Shown one piece after another: positions 22,181 through 34,089 of a stretch of 64,000 bases of DNA (the stretch's first letter is position 1; each line of letters begins with the position of its first letter). Source of the DNA: Icerya purchasi (lineage: Eukaryota; Arthropoda; Insecta; Hemiptera; Monophlebidae); NCBI GenBank assembly GCA_039619475.1, contig CM077116.1, positions 25,803,191 to 25,867,190 on the forward strand, written 5' to 3'. Both the position numbers and the translations under genes were made by a program. Under the pieces are notes generated by a model. The model ran no database searches, was not told where the DNA came from, and saw only the letters and a list, made by a program, of their open reading frames with translations.

Positions 22181-23459
22181 TTATAAATAATAAAAAGAGA
22201 AATATACTTTCTTACGATAATTGAAAAGTAGTGATAGGCTAAAATAAATTGAAAGACGATTGTATAGCTTAGGGGGAAAAAAAGAAAATGTACATTAAAA
22301 CCTTTATATAATTTCTAATCTATTCTTTGTTTTCGCGAATGACATAAAAATTTTTAACTTTTTCCTGAATTAGTAAAAGAATTTATTTTCTTAAAATTTT
22401 TAATAAATTACAAATGAAAAATATTTCCGGTTATAAAATTCGGATTATTTCAATTACGTAATTATAAAAAAAAAAAGCATCAATGTTGAAAAAAAAAATT
22501 ACAATTATTCTTGAAAAAATCTTAAAAATTAAGAATTTGAATGAAGAAAACCAGATTTTATGATTAATTAAATATTAGAATGATCAATTTTTATAACTGG
22601 AAATAAAATATTTAAGTTGTAAATATTTAAGTCAATTTTCTGTTATTATTTCCGTTAAAAATATTATAAAAAACACGTACCTACTACAGAAAATTATATT
22701 TTAAAATGTTAAAAAGAGCCGACATGTTTCGGAGTTACGTACTCCATAATCATGGCATTAATAAATAAAGTTGAAAGTTAAAACGATATCATATTTGTCA
22801 TCTTATAATCCAATACAATATATCGATATGTTAGGATTGATTCTTAATTTTAAATAGTGGGTTATTATTAATTATAAGATTATTATTAATTAGAATATCT
22901 TTTTAAATTTATTAATGTAGTATGTTTCGGCGCTATTAAGTAGGTTATAATTATTAATATATTTTATTATTTCTAGGTCGTCTTTTATATTTAATTTTAA
23001 TCTATGTTTATTAATAATAATATGTTCCACAACAGACGATTTATTAATATGCCCGAGGTAATAGTAACAATATGCTCGTTATTTCGGATGCGGAAAGTGC
23101 GACGCTTTTGTCCTATATATATTTTGTTGCACGTGCTACATTTAATTTTATATATACCGGATTCAACTTATATTATCAATTAATTAATACCGATAAATTC
23201 ATAAACATAGATAAATATAATAAATAGGTGTCGGAACCTCACGGGAATTTATCAGTTTAACAAAGTGTCAATGATCCCCACTTGCTACGGAAAATGCACG
23301 ACTATTCGAAACTAATGACAGTGATCTTGAGGAGAAAAAATATACATAATTTTTACCAAGTTAAAGCCAGCTGAAAATTTTTTCTCGTATGCTGCCACTT
23401 ACAAGATTTTTACTGTTTTTTGCAAAAAAATAAGAGATTACTTCACTTTTTACCGATAC
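22181..23459. other. Unassigned AT-rich DNA
   Basis: Very AT-rich, with many stops in all frames. Nothing recognised. Confidence 0.3.
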
Positions 23460-23770
23460 CTTTTCTATTTTGATTTTTGTTACATTTCTTGAATTTCACT
23501 TTTGACCGGAAAATTATTCAGTAGCGAGTTATGAATTTTTAAAAGTAATTTTTTCTGTCGTTTTAAATTCCATATTATATATTGCTGGCGGTTTTTGCGA
23601 TTTTCGGCGTCCACTCGACTGCCCTGAACTTATACACATTGTCTTAAAGAACACACTTTATCTAGATATTTTATACGAAAAATCTGAAGTTTATAAGTCA
23701 ACCTGTTTCTGAATTATTACGTATTATATTTGATGTTTTTCTCGTTTCTGAACCATCCCTTTTTAGGATT
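23460..23770 (+). repeat. Dispersed repeat, copy 2
   Basis: About 300 bp alignable by eye to 62870-63175: a CACTTTT...CCGG...GAGTTATG block, TTCCATATTATATATT, a GCGGTTTTTGCG-like/GACGATTTTTTGG block, and a shared right part TCGTTTCTGAACCATC followed by TTAGGATTC. A shorter match occurs at 7560-7630. No coding sequence. A TA microsatellite (about 23777-23797) sits just to its right. Confidence 0.5.
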
Positions 23771-24453
23771 CGATATATTATATATATATATATATATGTT
23801 TACGCAGAAGCCACCGATTAAAACATCATCCGTACGTAACGTTAAAGAAAAACATTGTATTTTTGACTGTATGTATGCATTTTTGTTTTTGTAATTTTTC
23901 ATTAAAAATTAAGGCGAAATGTATAATAAATTGACACATTTTACACGCTATCAAATTTTCAACAAAGTGCTACAAAGTGTTCAGTACACCTATTTTTGCA
24001 CTTTTAAGTTTTTCCGATTATTAACCTTAAACTTTCAGGCCTACCCGTGTTTACCAGTACCTGTTCTATCTAATAACGTTTTGGTTTCATAGACCTTTTC
24101 TTAGCAACTGTTGCGACCGATTTTTATTGTCGAAGCATTCCCGCTTTATTTGTTGTATATAATAATATTTTTTCTTTCGCCCTGTTTATAGATTTATTGT
24201 TTCTTTCGAGTTTTTATACTCCACGTGATTTCTACTTCTGGCAGGAATTTGAGCGTCCGTGCACGCCACTCTAATATTGTTTAGTTTTTATTTATTTTTT
24301 TCTTCTTATAGCTGCATTTCAGAAAACTAGCTATATACGTGTACAGGCGTCGTTGAACCTCTTTTAACACCACGAATCGACTCGTCCCACTAACGAGCAA
24401 CATTGCTGTTCAACTTTTTATTCAGAGAACGCGCGTACCTTACCGACATAACT

Positions 24454-24491
<38 letters not shown>

Positions 24492-24663
24492 CGCTTGCAA
24501 TTTTACTTAGTTGTGGTAGAGTCGAATATCGCAATCGTTACCTACATTAAGTTTCAGACATTCAGGTGGAAAACGAAAAATTGAACATTTTTTGAGCGAA
24601 TAGTTTTACCGGTGATTTTATAATGTTTGAGGTATTCAAAAAACAAAAAAATTAAAAAAACAA
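23771..24663. other. Unassigned DNA with TA microsatellites
   Basis: Contains short TA runs at about 23777-23797 and 24457-24485. No gene recognised. Confidence 0.35.
24457..24485. repeat. (TA)n microsatellite
   Basis: About 14 uninterrupted TA units, followed by TGTATA. Confidence 0.9.
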
Positions 24664-26408
24664 GGGTCTGGTACCATTTTCCCTAATGCCCATTTCGCCA
24701 TAAAAAAAAATATAATAATAATAATTCAAAAAAATCAACTTGGCAACACGGTCACGTTTGGTAGGCAGAAAAAAGATTACCCTGCCGCAGCGGGGGATTC
24801 CTCGATTTTTTAACCGAGAAAGCTTCTTTGACAAACAATGCCGCGTTTGCCCGCTGCCGAGACCGTCCGAGAAATTGAATGATTGTTACCCAAATTTTAT
24901 TATTTTTCTAGCACGGACAGCGTCATGAAAGGTCGTAAGAAATGCCGAATCCGTCCCAATATACGGAAAATCACAGCATACCAACTGCTTTACGCTATGA
25001 AGTCGTAATTTGTTCTGGCTTGGGTCTTATGCGTATTTTGAAGGAAACTATTCTTCTATCTTGAATATTATAAGTTGACGCTTGTGAATAAAACAAAAAT
25101 TTTGAGTCAGTCTAATATAGTAATGGATGTATCATTTATAGAAATAAACCGAGCAGGTAAATAATATATATGTATATCTAATATTTGCATATTTAAATAT
25201 TTATTGCAAATTACGCTTTAAATGAAATAGTCAATCAATTAGATTTCGGCAACAGAGAATAACAGAAATTGTCATCTCTTAAAAAATTATTTTCGTTTAA
25301 GGGCAAAAGTATATGATAAAATATTTGGTTAATTGAATAGCGTCTTTTTATGTTATCTTTATTTTTCCTTTTTGTAATGTTAAATCGTAATCTTTTGGCA
25401 ATTTATTGAATTAAGACATTTTAAATAATAAAATAGAAGATTTATTTTCTTTATCTTTTTTTGGATTTGCCGAAAAATTGCGTCTGAATCAGTAAAACGG
25501 TCGATCCACATGAATATGAGTTATGAACGAACCAACAAAAAAAAAACATTCACGACGAACACATAACCTCTTTCGTTTTGTAAGTCGGAAAAAATTAAAA
25601 ATTAAAGACAAGTTCATTGACATAAAAAATTTAAAGTATACTATTAGATTAATAAGTCATTTTTGCTTAATATTAACTTTACTTTTCGTTTATTAACTTT
25701 TTAAATACAACTTCTTTTTGATGGGTAATCGCCCGCTGCTGACCAGTCCAACGCAATAAAGAAAAACAAATAAATACACTTCCTGCCTCTTTTTAAAATT
25801 TAAAAAGAAAATATTAGAAACAAATTTCTGTCCAAGACGAAAAAATTAAGAAAAAGATAATAATTATTTTGTTTGTTTCTTAACGAGGAACTTAGATAAA
25901 ACTACCATATATGTGCATTGTTTTCAATTTGTAATAAAAGCATTCGTCCGTTTACAACGCTTTATCTAGATTATTTTTCTTCCTTTTTTTCTGGAACTCC
26001 GAAAACCTTAATTTTTCATGTCACACTAAATATCAATAAAGGGCTTCCTATATACTGACTGATAAGGCGGGTGGGATTTATACAGCACTGGACCTGGAAT
26101 GGAATAACTCGCAAATATTAATCGAAGTCGTCGTTTCACATACATTTACATTAAACATTTTTAGCGGTATTTTTTCACTTCTGATTTTCATATGAACGTT
26201 TTTGTTGTTTTTTGAAAAAAAAAGATTAACAGCGGAATCAAATAGCAAAAAAAAATGATGCGTTTATTTTGTTTAAAATTCGACAATGATGACGCGCTGT
26301 TGCTAACACGAAATCATTCGTCCGTTTCTCTGATTTTTTTTTTATTACCTGAGTAACTGAAACCTTAAATTTAGGCGAAATGGGAATTAGGCGAAAGGGA
26401 AAGTCACC
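24664..26408 (+). mobile_element. 1.75-kb element with TTTCGCC termini, copy 1
   Basis: The left end is GGGTCTGGTACCATTTTCCC followed by TAATGCCCATTTCGCC. The complement of the right end reads GGTGACTTTCCCTTTCGCC followed by TAATTCCCATTTCGCC. The termini are therefore imperfect inverted repeats built from a repeated (C)CCATTTCGCC unit. The interior (including a GC-rich stretch at about 24779-24872) is nearly identical to the copies at 27934-29244 (inverted) and 59251-61012. No transposase or other domain is readable; open frames inside are short. The flanks are A-rich, so the target duplication (aaaaaaca versus aaaaaaag) is not decisive. Probably a non-autonomous DNA transposon of a superfamily I cannot name. 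Confidence 0.75.
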
Positions 26409-26985
26409 AAAAAAAGCGGGAAGAAAAAAAAGGGATACATTTACTAAGAAAAATATTACACAGTACCACTTTTTTAGTGACTGGTGAAGACGCATTTTAG
26501 TAATGAGGGAAAAAAATTAACGTGTACTTTTTACATTTACAATTGCTAGCGGGTGAAAAGAGTATAAAAATATGCGTACTTTAAAACTTCTTGCTAGTAA
26601 TATTCAGGAACGTATGGTTAATTATTAATTTTTTGCGACTGCCGACAGAAATATGCTGATGTGTCTACACCGATTTTTGCATTAATTAGCTATGCTCCGA
26701 TAGTGATTACTATTTTGCTTGTTAAATTTACCGATCCAGCGGGTTACATCGTAATAAATCTTTTCTGGAAATCCACTTAATTGTAACCGTTGTAAATGTT
26801 TGAGGTTTGAGAATTAATGTAAAAGAAACAAAATCTATGCAATTTAAAAAATTAAAATAGTCATTGTATTTTACCGTAAAATCTCATAAGTAACCGTTAG
26901 GGATGTCTCGGACGCAACTGGGAGGAATAACTTTTAGTACATGTTCATAACTGATGCTGCAGAAATAAATTGAAAAGAAGACAAG
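26409..26985. other. Unassigned DNA
   Basis: No gene recognised between the copy-1 element and the LINE endonuclease-like remnant. Confidence 0.3.
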
Positions 26986-27400
26986 TTGAAGAACTATATA
27001 AAATATAGAAAGATGCGTGAAATACGTATTTGGGAAACCAACGAATTTAAAAACGGTAGAACTAATGTATTTGCTGTAAAGGTATACAGTTTGAAAATTT
27101 TATCAAACGGAATGGAAAGACTTGCAATAGAGAGTATTTCGGTAGAAATAAGTTTAAGTAATAATCAAAAAGTTAATTTAATAGCAACATATTGACTATC
27201 GAACAAGAGAATCGGTGATTTCTTTTAAAAAAGTTTATGATATATCGAAGAGTTTAGGTTGTGATAGGGAATATTATATTTTTAACTTCAACCTTGATTG
27301 AGAAATAACTCGACTGTTAATTTTTTGAATATTAGACGGCAAGCTGAGGGATTAAAGTTTATACCAAAAAAGACAATAGGTCAGAATAAAAAGCAGACAA
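26986..27400 (+). pseudogene. Possible LINE endonuclease remnant
   Basis: The frame 26986-27195 reads FKNGRTNVFAVKVYSLKILS, then ERLAIESISVEISLSNNQKV and NLIATY. This resembles the mid-endonuclease strand pair of LINE ORF2 (a ...IE.I.V.I...N...I.IYRPP pattern). Downstream, I-F-N-F-N-L-D near 27280-27297 could correspond to the GDFN(I/L)D motif, but the frame is broken repeatedly. No RT is attached. Weak call based on pattern only. Confidence 0.35.
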
Positions 27401-27482
27401 AATCACGACATTTTTTTATCGGTAATGTAATTTTGTTCAATTGATGAAATAGTAGCAGGTATTACAAAGACAATTAGTCACG

Positions 27483-27933
27483 CACGGAGCCGGCGACTTG
27501 GTCATATAGGCGAATTAGGCGACAGCCTAGGGGGCTCATAATTGAGGGGCCCCATCGACGGCATGGTGAGTGAGTAGAGTGCCAGCGACAAGACGACGCG
27601 AATCGATCTAACGGCTTGAACGCGCGTCCGGTGTTCAATGCTATAGCGAGGGGAGAATTTATAACTTCGAGATTTATTTCAAAATTTCAATATAATCGTA
27701 ATATGAACTCAAATACTGGTTTTTAAGTACTGTGTAAGCAAAACAAAATCCGAATGTCAAAGCAAACTGAAATTTTGATATGAGTTCGTATATTTTCGTT
27801 TAATGTGTCCCTCAGGACTAATAAGAATATTTTCAGAGCTTAAATATACAAATAAGAATTTTAATTTCACTCGGGTAGACATTTTTAGAATAGATCTACA
27901 TAATTGTTTAAAGAGATATATTTCGGTAAAAAA
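27483..27933 (+). mobile_element. 5' end of a decayed hAT element
   Basis: CACGGAGCCGGCGACTTGG, then TATAGGCGAATTAGGCGAC, CCTAGGGGGCT and GAGGGGCCCC is the typical left-terminal composition of ZMYM1-like hAT elements. It probably belongs with the hAT coding remnants at 29285-30680, with the inverted TTTCGCC element (27934-29244) lying between. The exact tip and a target duplication could not be fixed. Confidence 0.5.
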
Positions 27934-29244
27934 CAGAAAAAAAGGTAGAAAAATAATCTAGATAAAGCGTTGTAATCGGACGAATGCTTTTATTACAAAT
28001 TGAAAACAATGCACATTTATGGTAGTTTTATCTAAGTTCCTCGTTAAGAAACAAACAAAATAATTATTATCTTTTTCTTAATTTTTTCGTCTTGGACAGA
28101 AATTTGTTTCTAATATTTTCTTTTTAAATCTTAAAAAGAGGCAGGAAGTGTATTTATTTGTTTTTCTTTATTGCGTTGGACTTGTCAGCAGCGGACGATT
28201 ACCCATCAAAAAGAAGTTGTATTTAAAAAGTTAATAAACGAAAAGTAAAGTTAATATTAAGCAAAAATGACTTATTAATCTAATAGTATACTTTAAATTT
28301 TTTATGTCAATGAACTTGTCTTTAATTTTTAATTTTTTCCGACTTACAAAACGAAAGAGGTTATGTGTTCGTCGTGAATGTTTTTTTTTTGTTGGTTCGT
28401 TCATAACTCATATTCATGTGGATCGACCGTTTTACTGATTCAGACGCAATTTTTCGGCAAATCCAAAAAAAGATAAAGAAAATAAATCTTCTATTTTTCA
28501 ATAAATTGCCAAAAGATTACGATTTAACATTACAAAAAGGAAAAATAAAGATAACATAAAAAGACGCTATTCAATTAACCAAATATTTTATCATATACTT
28601 TTGCCCTTAAACGAAAATAATTTTTTAAGAGATGACAATTTCTGTTATTCTCTGTTGCCGAAATCTAATTGATTGACTATTTCATTTAAAGCGTAATGTG
28701 CAATAAATATTTAAATATACAAATATTAGATATACATATATATTATTTACCTGCTCGGTTTATTTCTATAAATGATACATCCATTACTATATTAGACTGA
28801 CTCAAAATTTTTGTTTTATTCACAAGCGTCAATTTATAATATTCAAAATAGAAGAATAGTTTCCTTCAAAATACGCATAAGACCCAAGCCAGAACAAATT
28901 ACGACTTCATAGCGTAAAGCAGTTGGTATGCTGTGATTTTCCGTATATTGGGACGGATTCGGCATTTCTTACGACCTTTCATGACGCTGTCCGCGCTAGA
29001 AAAATAATAAAATTTGGGTAACAATCATTCAATTTCTCGGACGGTCTCGGCAGCCGGCAAACGCGGCATTGTTTGTCAAAGAAGCTTTCTCGGTTAAAAA
29101 ATCGAGGAATCCCCCGCTGCGGCAGGGTAATCTTTTTTTCTGCCTACCAAACGTGACCGTACTGCCAAGTTGATATTTTGAAATTATTATTATTATATTT
29201 TTTTTTATGGGTCATTCCATTTTTAGGCGAAATGGTACCAGACC
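27934..29244 (-). mobile_element. 1.75-kb element with TTTCGCC termini, copy 2 (inverted, truncated)
   Basis: Reverse complement of copies 1 and 3 over about 1.3 kb. Its terminus at 29244 reads, on the minus strand, GGTCTGGTACCATTTCGCC. The opposite end stops inside the element at 27934, just past a CCTTTTTTTCTG run, so about 0.4 kb including that terminus is missing. It shares single-base variants with copy 3 (for example CTACC where copy 1 has CTTCC next to that run). The right flank is hAT coding sequence. Confidence 0.75.
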
Positions 29245-29284
29245 AGGAAAAGTTACGATTAATAAGGTCACGAAGAAGGTTCCT

Positions 29285-30680
29285 GGCGACAGATTCCTCA
29301 AAGGTTAATTGCATTAGCGAGAGTTCTAGGAAGTCAAAACTTACCTTTTCGTGGAACACACGGCATTGCCAATGGAACCTTTTTAAAAATGGTTGAATAT
29401 CTTGCATTGTTTGATCTTACAATGAATGGACGTCTTAGAAAAGTTTGTAGGGAAGTTATTCATATTTATTACCGCGGAAAAAATATTTGAATTGATCAGG
29501 CTTTTAAGCTGTTGCGGAGAAGATACTAACATCTATTCATTCTACTAAATATTATTTAATAATTCTAGATTGCACACCTGACGTAAGTCATGTTGAACAA
29601 ATAACTATCATCGTTTGAACTGTAAATATAATTAATGATAAGAAAGAGCATAAATGTAAGAGTGAAATCAAAAAGAATATTTTTTTTTTGGATACCACTG
29701 GCGCTGTCTTAAATAAAAAAATATCGGTCAGTTAAACGAGATGTGTCTTTCATTAGAAAACTTACGTGGGCCCATGATAATCGAAGTAACATAAATGGTA
29801 AGCACAAAGTGGTGTTCAACAAAGGATTTTGCATATAAATCCACAAGGTTTTCTTGTACCGTGCAGTTCACATACACTAAATCTTGTTGTAAATGATGCT
29901 GCTAAGTGTTGTCTGGTAGCTACATCCCTTTTTTAATTTGGTCCAGAATATATATGTATATTTTTCTGCTTCAACCCACCGTTGGGAAGTCCTATTGCGT
30001 CATGTACTTAGTTTGACACTGGAACCATTGATCGATATAAGACGCGTAAGTCGGCTTTACGTTACCAACTACCTAACGTGCGCTCGTAGATATTAACAAA
30101 AATCATACTACTCTGATTGGTTCATTCGGAAATCCAACACGAATTGAGACTCAGTCTGTTGCTAAAAAATAGCCGATTTCATATTTATTGCTTCTCTTGT
30201 TGTATGATACAATATATTGTTCGAAATTAATTTGACTACCAAACTTCTTCAATCAAAGGAATTCGATCTTAACATTGCTGCAAATGCTCTTCTAAAAACA
30301 AAAATCTTTCTCTAAAGCTGTAGAAGTGATTTGAAATTCGAAAAAATGTGCCGGTAGAAGCAAGAAAAATTTCAGAAGAAGCCAACATTCCCGCATCATT
30401 CGCATCAGAATCGAAGCTAGACCGCTTAAGAAAAAAGAACAGGCAGTTCAGTTATGAACCAGAAAACGGGCCTATACATGATGAGAAAACCCGATTCAAA
30501 ATTAACGTTTATTTTAACGTACTGGATACTGTAATAAATTTAATTGACCATGTTTTTGGATGTCTCTATAACGTTCATGAGATGTAGAATAAAACTTATG
30601 AAGCTCCGGGTTATGCAGCGAATTACAAACTATTGCAAAGAGAGTACCGAATCGCACTACGCCACAAGAAGTTTTAAATT
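29285..30680 (+). pseudogene. hAT transposase (ZMYM1/P52rIPK-like), N-terminally deleted and decayed
   Basis: Readable blocks in order and in shifting frames: LIALARVLGSQNLPFRG, IANGTFLKMVEYLALFDL, HSTKYYLIILDCTPDVSHVE (the catalytic D-S-T-P-D-like core), LVPCSSHTLNLVVNDAAKCC and YVYFSASTHRWEV-like. Then come NIAANALLKTKIFL, RKKNRQFSYEP, and FKINVYFNVLDTVINLIDHV (30480-30545). This is the order found in hAT transposases with a DUF4371-like core. The TTF zinc finger at the N-terminus and the C-terminal dimerisation domain are missing. Many stops and frameshifts make it non-functional. It is cut on the left by the inverted TTTCGCC element and on the right by the LINE starting near 30687. Confidence 0.8.
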
Positions 30681-30686
30681 ACATTT

Positions 30687-31139
30687 GTGAAAATGATAAC
30701 GGGTACGCAACAAGAAAATCTAAACAACGTAATTATCAAAATAGAAGAAATTACCGGAACAAAAATAACAGAATCCGATATTGATACTTGCCACCGACTC
30801 CAAAAGTTACCTAAACAGCAATTTGCCACTATTGCGGTCCGTTTGTGCCGCCGAGATAAAAAGTTCGAATTGATACGAAATTGCCGTGTTACGCGACCTA
30901 CACTAAAAGATATAGTCTTCTCAGATGTTGCAACGAGGAACCAGTTCTTCGTTTCCGAGCACCTTACTTCAACGAATTCTAAACTCTTACAAGAGACGAG
31001 AACACTTAAACTAAACAGTAAGTGGAAATTTGTTTGGGTAAAAGACGGGAAAATTTTTGCCCGACGAGACGAGAAGGCTTTGGTCATAAAAATTACATCC
31101 CTCGAGCAGGTTTTGGGATTAAGAGATGGTTCGGACTGA
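30687..31139 (+). CDS. LINE ORF1-type protein with FP-like C-terminal domain (partial)
   Basis: An intact open frame of 150 codons. The N-terminal third (NVIIKIEEITGTKITESDID then THCRL-like CHRLQKL) corresponds to the small RNA-binding region seen in many LINE ORF1 proteins. The C-terminal part (FVSEHLTSTNSKLLQETRTL, WKFVWVKDGKIFARRDE, VIKITSLEQV) is the domain named after the FP protein family, common as ORF1 of insect non-LTR elements. ORF1 proteins coat the element RNA. The frame starts inside the usual protein, so it is 5'-truncated; the M is just the first in the open stretch. A LINE endonuclease follows 1.8 kb downstream on the same strand (32955). Both probably belong to one element. 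Confidence 0.75.
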   Translation: MKMITGTQQENLNNVIIKIEEITGTKITESDIDTCHRLQKLPKQQFATIAVRLCRRDKKFELIRNCRVTRPTLKDIVFSDVATRNQFFVSEHLTSTNSKLLQETRTLKLNSKWKFVWVKDGKIFARRDEKALVIKITSLEQVLGLRDGSD

Positions 31140-32954
31140 CTAATCGAAGATTTTGGAATAATTCCGGCCATCTATACCTGTAAATATAATTGTAAGTTTG
31201 TTTTCACTATACTTTTATTAATGATAATTTGGGTAGTTACTTTTCATTTTATTTTTGCAAGGCTCATAGGAACTCTGAGGATAAACCATGCACTTAAATA
31301 TAACGTTAATATTACTCGCTCGTTTACTGTTGTCCGGTATTATTTTAATTATTTTAATTCTGTAATCTTTAAATTTGCGAACAGCCTTAACCCTCAACTC
31401 ATAAGTTTTCACATTACATTATATCCAATTTCTCCATTATCCGAAATATCTTCTTATTTCATTTTAATTTTCCCTTAATGAATATGCCCACATTATACTT
31501 AATTTTATTCCCAACTACATTAACAAACATATTTACTAAGTACTTAATTAGTATACTTAAATCTGTAATTTTTCTTAATCTCAATATCATAAATTTAGTT
31601 TTAGTAGCATGTTTACTATTACTCTGGTATTACAAAAGCTGTCCTACGACATCACCTAGTTTATTTCATTCTTGAATATAAATTTCCTTTTATCCTACAT
31701 AATACTCCCATTAACCAAACTGTAAATATTTTTTTTTCATCTCAGTCTCGACCTCCTTTAATAAGAACGTCTTTACTGTACATAATTTTATCCTCGCTAA
31801 TATATATGTACATATATTTGTTGAGTGCTTACTCCATATACGTAACCACTTAAATTCTCTTATTATTAACATAATAATTTATTATGCTAATTTTAAGTTC
31901 TTCTATACCGATACCAATTAAAATACGCATTATATCGTTATGCGCTCAGGTCAATTTCCAGACATGAAATTATTTTATTTTTGGTAAGTTTTTCATCATT
32001 ATACTTTTATATTCTATGTAATTTCATTTCAATTTTAATTTTTCTAACTGACTAAAACTACAATAAGCTTAACTTTACTTTTAGTAATGTTAAAATACAA
32101 ATTTAAAATGCGCTTAAATTTTATTCGTAAATATGTCAGAGTTTAAATTAGTTGTTTGTTAAGTTTTAAATCGTAAATTGCTTTACCGCTCAAACTAATT
32201 ATAACTTAAACATTAATTCTGATAGTGCTACAATTTTTCAAACGCATTAACTCGTTACATATGTATATGTTTCAATAAAAGTAACTTTAGCTATATAAAA
32301 CACGGTAATGATCTAAACTTTACTTATGTAGTATATTGTTATCTAAACTATCCTTATTATAATTTTAAAACCTACTTTTAATTTAGCCGTTATTTCACTC
32401 TCCTCTCAATATATTAATTGTACAAAAACCTTTCTCCGCGAAAATCTATCAGTTTATGTCAATCAACATTAACTTATACATACATCGATTATATACTTAA
32501 TCCATATACTAATTTCCGTTCCTAAATTCCGCAACCTAATGTTTAGCTTTATAGGAAAATTAGTTTAATTTTATTATTCATATTGAAAAACAAACAAAGC
32601 TTATTAATATAAACGTATAAACTCTACTTTTAAAATTACAAATTATCATCGATCTAATTTATAATTATGTACCATCGTAGTAATTATCAATTTACAACAT
32701 TATCTGATAGCTTCTCTTCCATGAACGTTTTAAGTATTTTCTGTTAGATTTTTCTATTTCGGTTTTGAAATGTGGATAAGCATTATAATAGTATTCAATG
32801 GCTTAAATTTTTGGTTTTCATTACCCTTTTATATTCATACCCTATTTATAAATGTAACACAGTTAATATAATAGCAAATTACTTCTTACATTAAAAAGTG
32901 AAAACGGTTAAGGATTTGTTTTAGACGTGAAATAATAAAAGTAAAGATTTAAAA
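31140..32954 (+). other. 1.8-kb AT-rich spacer between LINE ORF1 and ORF2
   Basis: No domain recognised. The + strand is markedly T/C-rich in the first 700 bp. Frames at 31221-31478 and 31478-31675 are hydrophobic and low in complexity. A spacer this long between ORF1 and ORF2 is unusual for a LINE. It may be an inserted element, a very divergent ORF part, or two unrelated LINE fragments side by side. Confidence 0.4.
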
Positions 32955-34083
32955 ATGCAAAATATGCGAAATAACATTTTACGAGTATTTACTTTGAATT
33001 TAAGCAGCTTAAGAGCGCACTTCAATGAACTGGTATTGTTTCTGGACGAGTCTAATACAGATTACGATATTATAGTATTAATCGGAACTTGGTTAATCGA
33101 AAGATGAAGTAACCTGGATACATTTGCCGAGAGAATTGCAGAACAAATAAAAGATCGGGAGAAATTTATAATTTATATTAATGCAAATATCAAAATTTCA
33201 GATGTAAACGTACAATTCTCTACAGGTAACATTGTTTGTTTAAATGTTAAACTCGATAACGATCGCGATTGCTCGCTGGTAGGTATTTATCGTTTCTGTG
33301 AGTCACAAATTGCAAAATTTCTGTTCGATCTAAATAGTATTATAAACGATTTACAGGAGGTAGCATTAATAACGGGCGATATAAATATAAATTTATTAGA
33401 TAACACCAAAAGTATAAACTATCTAAATCTACTAAGTTCGACTGGATTGAAAAGCTTACATAGTCAGCCAACTTTCCATAGGGGAAATTATTTTTCATAT
33501 TTGGACCATGTTTTTGTTCGAGGAATCAATAATGCAAACACAGCATTAGAGACTACCATTAATATTACCCCGTGTACCTTTTCAGATCATTCCGCGCTAA
33601 GTATCGACATTAAATTAGATAGTCGTTTTAAACAAAAAAATAATGAGCCTACTTATTATTTTGATAGATCATTGTTTCAAAAAAACTTAACATCACTTAA
33701 CATAAGTGATATATACGAGATAACGTCCATTGATGCAAAGTTTGACACGTTTATATCAACTATAATGAATGTCGTAGAGCAGTCCAAACGTCAGCGTAAG
33801 AATTGCAAACTACAAAATAAAAGGAATGGGTTACAGAAGAGGTGATTAAACTGTCAGTAAAAAAAAAGTCACTGTACTTCTTGCGTAAGAAGCATCCTAC
33901 TGACACAGACTTAAAGGTACGATATAATCAAGCTTTCAGAGAGCTTCAAAAATTAATTCGAAAAACGAAAATAGAGTATTACTCGCAAAAATTACAAGAT
34001 TGCTAATAATAAACCAAATAAATACTGGGCATTAATTAAAAAGGTAATAGGTAACAAAAAACGTATCCTAAAAGAAGACATTA
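32955..34083 (+). pseudogene. LINE ORF2, endonuclease domain and linker; RT lost
   Basis: From an ATG at 32955 the frame reads FTLNLSSLRAHFNELVLFL and then DYDIIVLIGTWL (usual T/S-E-T-W-L changed to I-G-T-W-L). A TGA follows at 33105-33107, after which the same frame is open to 33842. Further motifs: LVGIYRF, LITGDININLL, YLDHVFVRGI and CTFSDHSALSID (S-D-H catalytic motif intact). After a frameshift near 33835 the linker reads EEVIKLSVKKKSLYFLRKKH, YNQAFRELQKLIRKTKIEYY and KPNKYWALIKKVIGNKK. The RT domain is absent because the sequence joins a minus-strand hAT at about 34090. The changed T-E-T-W-L glutamate and the stop mean this copy is dead. Confidence 0.85.
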
Positions 34084-34089
34084 AAGATT

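Noticed and set aside
24740..24928. 62-codon + frame in the GC-rich part of the TTTCGCC element (also seen at 59281-59472)
   Set aside because: It recurs only because the element is repeated. The frame differs in length between copies and is broken, which argues against a conserved protein.
30674..31171. 165-codon minus-strand frame
   Set aside because: It is the complement of the LINE ORF1 frame 30687-31139, whose protein has clear family motifs.
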